64,000 nucleotides of DNA from Sipunculus nudus (taxonomy: Eukaryota > Annelida > Sipuncula > Golfingiida > Sipunculidae). The translations under genes and the position numbers were made by a program. Positions 60,020 through 64,000 of this stretch are shown piece after piece; positions within the stretch are counted from its first letter, which is position 1, and every line of letters begins with the position of its first letter. The stretch lies in NCBI GenBank assembly GCA_026874595.1, contig CM049309.1:26229033-26293032 (forward strand). The letters are read 5' to 3'. The notes below the pieces were generated by a model. It was not told the DNA's origin, made no database searches, and worked only from the letters and a program-made list of their open reading frames with translations.

Positions 60020-60582
60020 CGTTATATATTTTAGTGTATGAAAATATATATACATTTTTAAAATTTCAGTTATGAACCATAGTTTCATTAGGGTTAGTTA
60101 CAGGTACATGGGGAGGGTATGGGAGGGGGTATCCCCTATAAAGAGGATATTTTGAAGTAATTTTCACCAAAAAAGAGGATTTCCTGTTCCTGAAAAACTG
60201 TTCCCTTATGTCTTTGCGTTATGTAATCACATTGTAGAGAAGTTCATTATTTAATATTCATATTTCTTCAAATTAGGATATAAAATTTCAATCATTTTCA
60301 AACAAGTCAATGGCGCAAAGGCGCAATTACGTTTGTAACTTGCAAAATATTATCTTTTAAATGTAATGCTCGAGATGAAACAAATGATAAGCTGAATCCT
60401 TTTGTTAAACTTTGTATTTTTCCGGGTTCCGTGGTCTCGACAGCTCACAGACAGATCGCGCGTTCGAGTACCGGTATTACCAGAGGAGCCGTAAGATTGT
60501 TCAGGGTCGCCCCCAACCTGTGCCCGGTGCTCGATCGATCTGCAGTTGTTCTGCAGCTGTTCATAAATATCCCTATACTCAG

Positions 60583-60634
<52 letters not shown>

Positions 60635-60737
60635 ATTACATTAAGTGATATTCCGAAAGGACGGTGAGTACTGGATGGGCCGGCGGGGGGGGGGGGGGGG
60701 CATGGCCCCCTGCGGCCCCCCCTTGGCAACGCCCCTG
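59866..60737. mobile_element. 872-bp non-autonomous element, hAT-like ends
   Basis: CAGGGGCGTAGCCAGG at the left and CCTTGGCAACGCCCCTG at the right are imperfect inverted ends of the kind seen in hAT elements. CTTCC flanks both sides (59861-59865 and 60738-60742). hAT normally makes 8-bp duplications, so the superfamily is unsettled. The interior holds GCGGATCC plus poly(G), an ATT microsatellite (59981-60018), a TA microsatellite (60584-60631) and a second G tract (60685-60700). No coding seen. Confidence 0.7.
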
Positions 60738-60742
60738 CTTCC

Positions 60743-61130
60743 TGGCGTGAACAGACTTCCTCGATCGGTCCAGATCAGTATACATGAAATTTTCCCCTCT
60801 GTCTCTTGGATCAGTGTTGTCTTAAAGCTTTAAAGACAGAATATGCGAGAACTGGAAAGTATCTGTACACAAAATACATTGTTTTGCCTTTGCAAAGCGC
60901 ATAACATATGTGGGGTTGACCTGTCAAGGCCTTGACCTTGCCGGAATACTTTCCATGGCGACCCCAAATCAACATCTGAGTCTAAAAGCCAACAGTCCGG
61001 CCGAGGGGCTCCTAATGCTGTCGTGCGCTGCGTAAGAGCAAATCCAATGTTTTTTGTGTACAGGTGGGTTATTCTACAGAAAACGACCCAAATCATTAAA
61101 ATTTATGTCCCTAGCATTCACAGTGCCATA

Positions 61131-61132
<2 letters not shown>
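60743..61132. other. No gene seen
   Basis: Includes the inverted copy of the 59531 segment. The 88-codon minus frame (60830-61096) has no recognisable motif. Confidence 0.4.

Positions 61133-61181
<49 letters not shown>
61133..61181. repeat. TA microsatellite
   Basis: About 24 uninterrupted TA units. Confidence 0.95.
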
Positions 61182-61184
<3 letters not shown>

Positions 61185-62747
61185 TCTGTCATTGTGCTTT
61201 CGGGATTTAATTTTAGTATCTTATTTTTTCTGCTTAATTTGAGCTTATTTATTTAGCGAAGTAATACCTAAAATGCTTCAAATCTATACTTAATGGTTCA
61301 AAGGTCATTAAAAAGTACCTGTCCCCAGGCCATAACAAAAAAAAAAATGATTATCCTCTTATTTTTATAAAAAGGGTATAGGCCTAGAATTTTTTTTAGT
61401 CTTCATGTTTAATAAAATCATTCCTTAAAAATTCCACAATGTTCTTTACATCCCTCTAATTTTTTCCCTTTTATTGCGATTAAATGTGTGTCCCCAGATT
61501 TTTTTCAACACCGTTATTAAGACGATTTGATCGCTATGACACGATGTTGATTTACTCCTTTTTAAAACCCACCTAAGTTGAAGTAACGTCACAGAATGAC
61601 GTCACAAAACCATCATTACCGGTATGTTTTTTTGTCATTTTACAACAGGAAATTTCCATAATAATGTAAAAATGTCCGTATATTTTATGCTTTTCAACAC
61701 TCTTTTCCAATTTTTTTTCTCCAAAATAATGGAAATATTTCTGCTTTTCTAAGTTATGGAATATAGCTTACACTGACAACACATACATGTACTAAGTACT
61801 AGAAAGGTAAAAGTAGTAATTAAGTTTCTTTGAATAAATATCATCTCTTTTTCAACACCATTATGCATCAACACCGGTAACATTTTACGGTGACGAATGT
61901 CAATGAACGGTGTTGAAAGAAAAAGGTGGCAGGATGGATGTAAGATCTAAATTCAACAAACTGGCATTGTTATACAGGAATTTCATAGTTTTTATAACGA
62001 TCACTGTGTTATGTATTTTTAAATATTAAACTTTAAAATATTATATAAGAAGTCTGCTTGATTTAAGTATTAATTTTGCCAATGAAAACATTTATTGTAA
62101 TTCAGCACTGTTATCCTTTCTCAACACTGTTATATTTTGAAAAAAGACATAATTTCAAGAAAAAAATGACTTGAAACATATAAGAAAATGCTTTTGTCTC
62201 CTGAATGTTTTATTTACCGAGATAGATTGCTATATTTTCTTTCTATTAATTGTATTATACCTTCTGTGGGTTGCGGTTGTATTTTGTTTCAGGATTTAAA
62301 CGTAACTCATAAAATTAAAAATATGAATTTAACAGGATTAAAAAATATTTTTTATAATAAAATACATGTACAGGTGAGCCTTTCTTATTTTTTCTAAATT
62401 AATTAGGTGAGACCACGAAATTGGCATTAAAATATTCAGCTCAATCTTTCATAATAATTTTCAAGCTTTGCTTAAAGTCTGTAACGGTGTTGAAATTGAT
62501 GATACACATAGGACATTAAATTAGAGAAAACAATAACTTTTCATTAGTGCTCTGCTGAAATTAATTTCATATAGTTTACATTTTTTATTTCCATGTGAGA
62601 CTACAAAATAAATATTATGATAAGTTATTTTTCAGAATGTTGTACCTGCTGAAATTGGTTGTTTTTCGTAGAATGACCAAGGTAGGCCTACTGCCAGTCC
62701 TCACATATTCAACCTTTAAAGCTATAAGACAACACTGATTCTAGGAA
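61182..62747. other. No gene; recurrent AACACCGTTA motif
   Basis: Very AT-rich. TCAACACCGTTA and close variants occur near 61505, 61694, 61852, 61870, 62103 and 62121, with reverse copies GGTGTTGAAA near 61908 and 62488. Spacing is irregular. Confidence 0.45.
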
Positions 62748-62768
62748 GGGGGGGGGGGGGGGGGGGGG
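62748..62768. repeat. Poly(G) tract, about 21 bases
   Basis: One of the longest homopolymers in the window. Confidence 0.9.
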
Positions 62769-63191
62769 AATCTCAGGTACACTGATTTCGACAGCACGAA
62801 AATAAAGTTCAATCAGGATATCTGCCTCAAGTGGGCAATGTTTGACGCAGCATTGATAAACGGAACTTTCAAGTTAAGTTACAGTCGGAACCTGGCCATA
62901 TTTGATGTGCAGCAACATATAAAGCCCATATATCATTATGGCAAATTTTTATCCTTGTAAAAACTGTGGTCTTTTGTTGACGAGTCAGTAGAAGTGGTAA
63001 CCAGGGGATTTCCAACGGATGATACAATATTTGTTTGATGTATTATTGACCCCTCCCCTTTTGGAACCGAAACAATCTTTTTTCAGGTTTCAAACCAAAA
63101 TTTGCTGACCCACTCCTTCCCGGACCAGATCACCTTTTTTTTAAGTTTCCTTTCAGTCTTCCTGGGCATGACCCTCCTCTCTCTAAAATTT
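62769..63191. other. No gene seen
   Basis: The minus-strand frame at 63083-63328 overlaps a hAT-like end and is most likely non-coding. Confidence 0.4.
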
Positions 63192-63204
63192 GGATCCGCC
63201 CCTG
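63192..63204 (-). other. hAT-like terminus, solitary
   Basis: GGATCCGCCCCTG is the reverse of CAGGGGCGGATCC, an hAT-type end. No partner end or target duplication was found nearby. Confidence 0.4.
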
Positions 63205-64000
63205 CATACAAATACATCCAAGGCCTGATCGGCAACGATTGGCATAGGTGTTCTGAATGTTTATACCAGGTTTGCCAACGCCATACACTGACCTGATAAC
63301 AGAAATTCCTGCTAAAAGAAAATGTCACAGTTCTACGAGCAGCGAATTATCTATGATATCGGAATGACCGTCTATGTCATCTGTCTTATGACACATGGTT
63401 ATTTAGCGTAAACATTAGGTATCGCAAAATGAGCGCCAGTCTAAACATGAATGTCTGTGCACTGTTCTAAAAACAGATCTCAGGCCTCACAAGGATCGCA
63501 AACACACGAGAGAGTAAGAGACGCGTCAGGGGACATCTTTCAAATTAATTTCGCCAAAAAGTAGTCCACTACCACAAACAGGTAGTGTAATGAACAGTAT
63601 TCTATTTAGAATGTGTTTTAAGCTTGGTAAAGAATATTCCGTAACGCTTTATGCGACATACAATATTTTATTGACACCATGGACCTAAAGGTCAGAGGTC
63701 ACTCTCAGATTGTATGTACTCAACGTGTGTGTAACGGACGGGAATAAAAGTTCTTTCAGCGTATATGAATAATATACGGACCGAGACAGCAGTCATGGTA
63801 AATGGTGCAACAATGTAGTCAAAGGATTTGCGATGTCTCATTGTCTTGTTACCAGAAACCGGGGTTATGACATCGAGCTTGTGTTAAAAGTGAAATACGT
63901 TATTTTTACTGAAGGGTATTCCAGTCACATTTTTACAAGTATATTGGGCCACACTATTCTTCACACTATTGCCGCTTAAAGCTGTGTAAATTCATCATGA
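63205..64000. other. No gene seen
   Basis: No feature recognised up to the window end. Confidence 0.45.

Noticed and set aside
63083-63328. 81-codon minus-strand gene
   Set aside because: The frame runs through a hAT-like terminus and has no other support.

Overview
This is eukaryotic, AT-rich, repeat-dense DNA, most likely from a marine mollusc and quite possibly a bivalve. The pointers are: a tRNA-derived SINE with a Deu-like core (59.2-59.5 kb); elements ending in ACGG-type microsatellite plus a stem-loop (4.9-5.0 kb, 35.2-35.3 kb); a metazoan Ty3/Gypsy element; several 5'-truncated LINEs; and many unrelated minisatellites. The taxon is an inference. I cannot support any complete host protein-coding gene, rRNA or intact tRNA. 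Every recognisable coding stretch is a decayed fragment of a transposable element. A few short open frames could be exons and are listed with low confidence.

Layout. 0-0.93 kb: a 29-bp minisatellite. 0.93-8.92 kb: a dead Ty3/Gypsy LTR element on the minus strand (order along the element: LTR, gag remnant, protease, RT, RNase H, truncated integrase, polypurine tract, LTR), split by a 3.1-kb insertion at 1.89-5.03 kb. 10.7 and 13.0 kb: small minisatellites. 13.71-14.79 kb: an unusual element with terminal inverted repeats (TIRs), built almost wholly of ACCAA/TTGGT palindromes and carrying a nested SINE. 15.67-21.23 kb: a large inverted duplication around a 1.9-kb spacer, with a PIF/Harbinger-like MITE in the right arm. 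21.5-22.1 kb: LINE 3' end. 24.6-25.2 kb: a 50-bp minisatellite. 31.4-35.3 kb: a tandem-core, ACGG-tailed element carrying a 5'-truncated LINE with a readable reverse transcriptase.

35.8-43.5 kb holds three large arrays in succession: 28-bp (about 54 copies), 82-bp organised as 164-bp dimers (about 17 monomers), and 42-bp (about 61 copies, open in three reading frames). 46.85-48.45 kb: a 64-bp array. 48.75-49.69 kb: minus-strand LINE C-terminus with a degenerate Cys/His motif. 50.90-52.82 kb: a foldback element with long subrepeat-rich arms and a 4-bp target duplication. 54.3-55.0 kb: about 150-bp diverged repeats. 55.7-56.4 kb: a tRNA-like head joined to a 43-bp array. 57.9-58.7 kb: further tandem repeats. 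58.73-58.89 kb: a 165-bp MITE with CCAAT and CRE-like motifs. 59.2-60.7 kb: SINE plus an hAT-like TIR element. The remainder is unannotatable AT-rich sequence with poly(G)/poly(C) tracts and AT microsatellites.

The pieces do not form a pathway. They record nested insertions (SINE in TIR element, MITE in duplication arm, LINE in tandem-core element, element in Gypsy) and repeated tandem amplification. The best candidates for something undescribed are the ACCAA/TTGGT TIR element, the foldback element, the 42-bp and 164-bp higher-order arrays, and the tandem-core/ACGG/hairpin element family.
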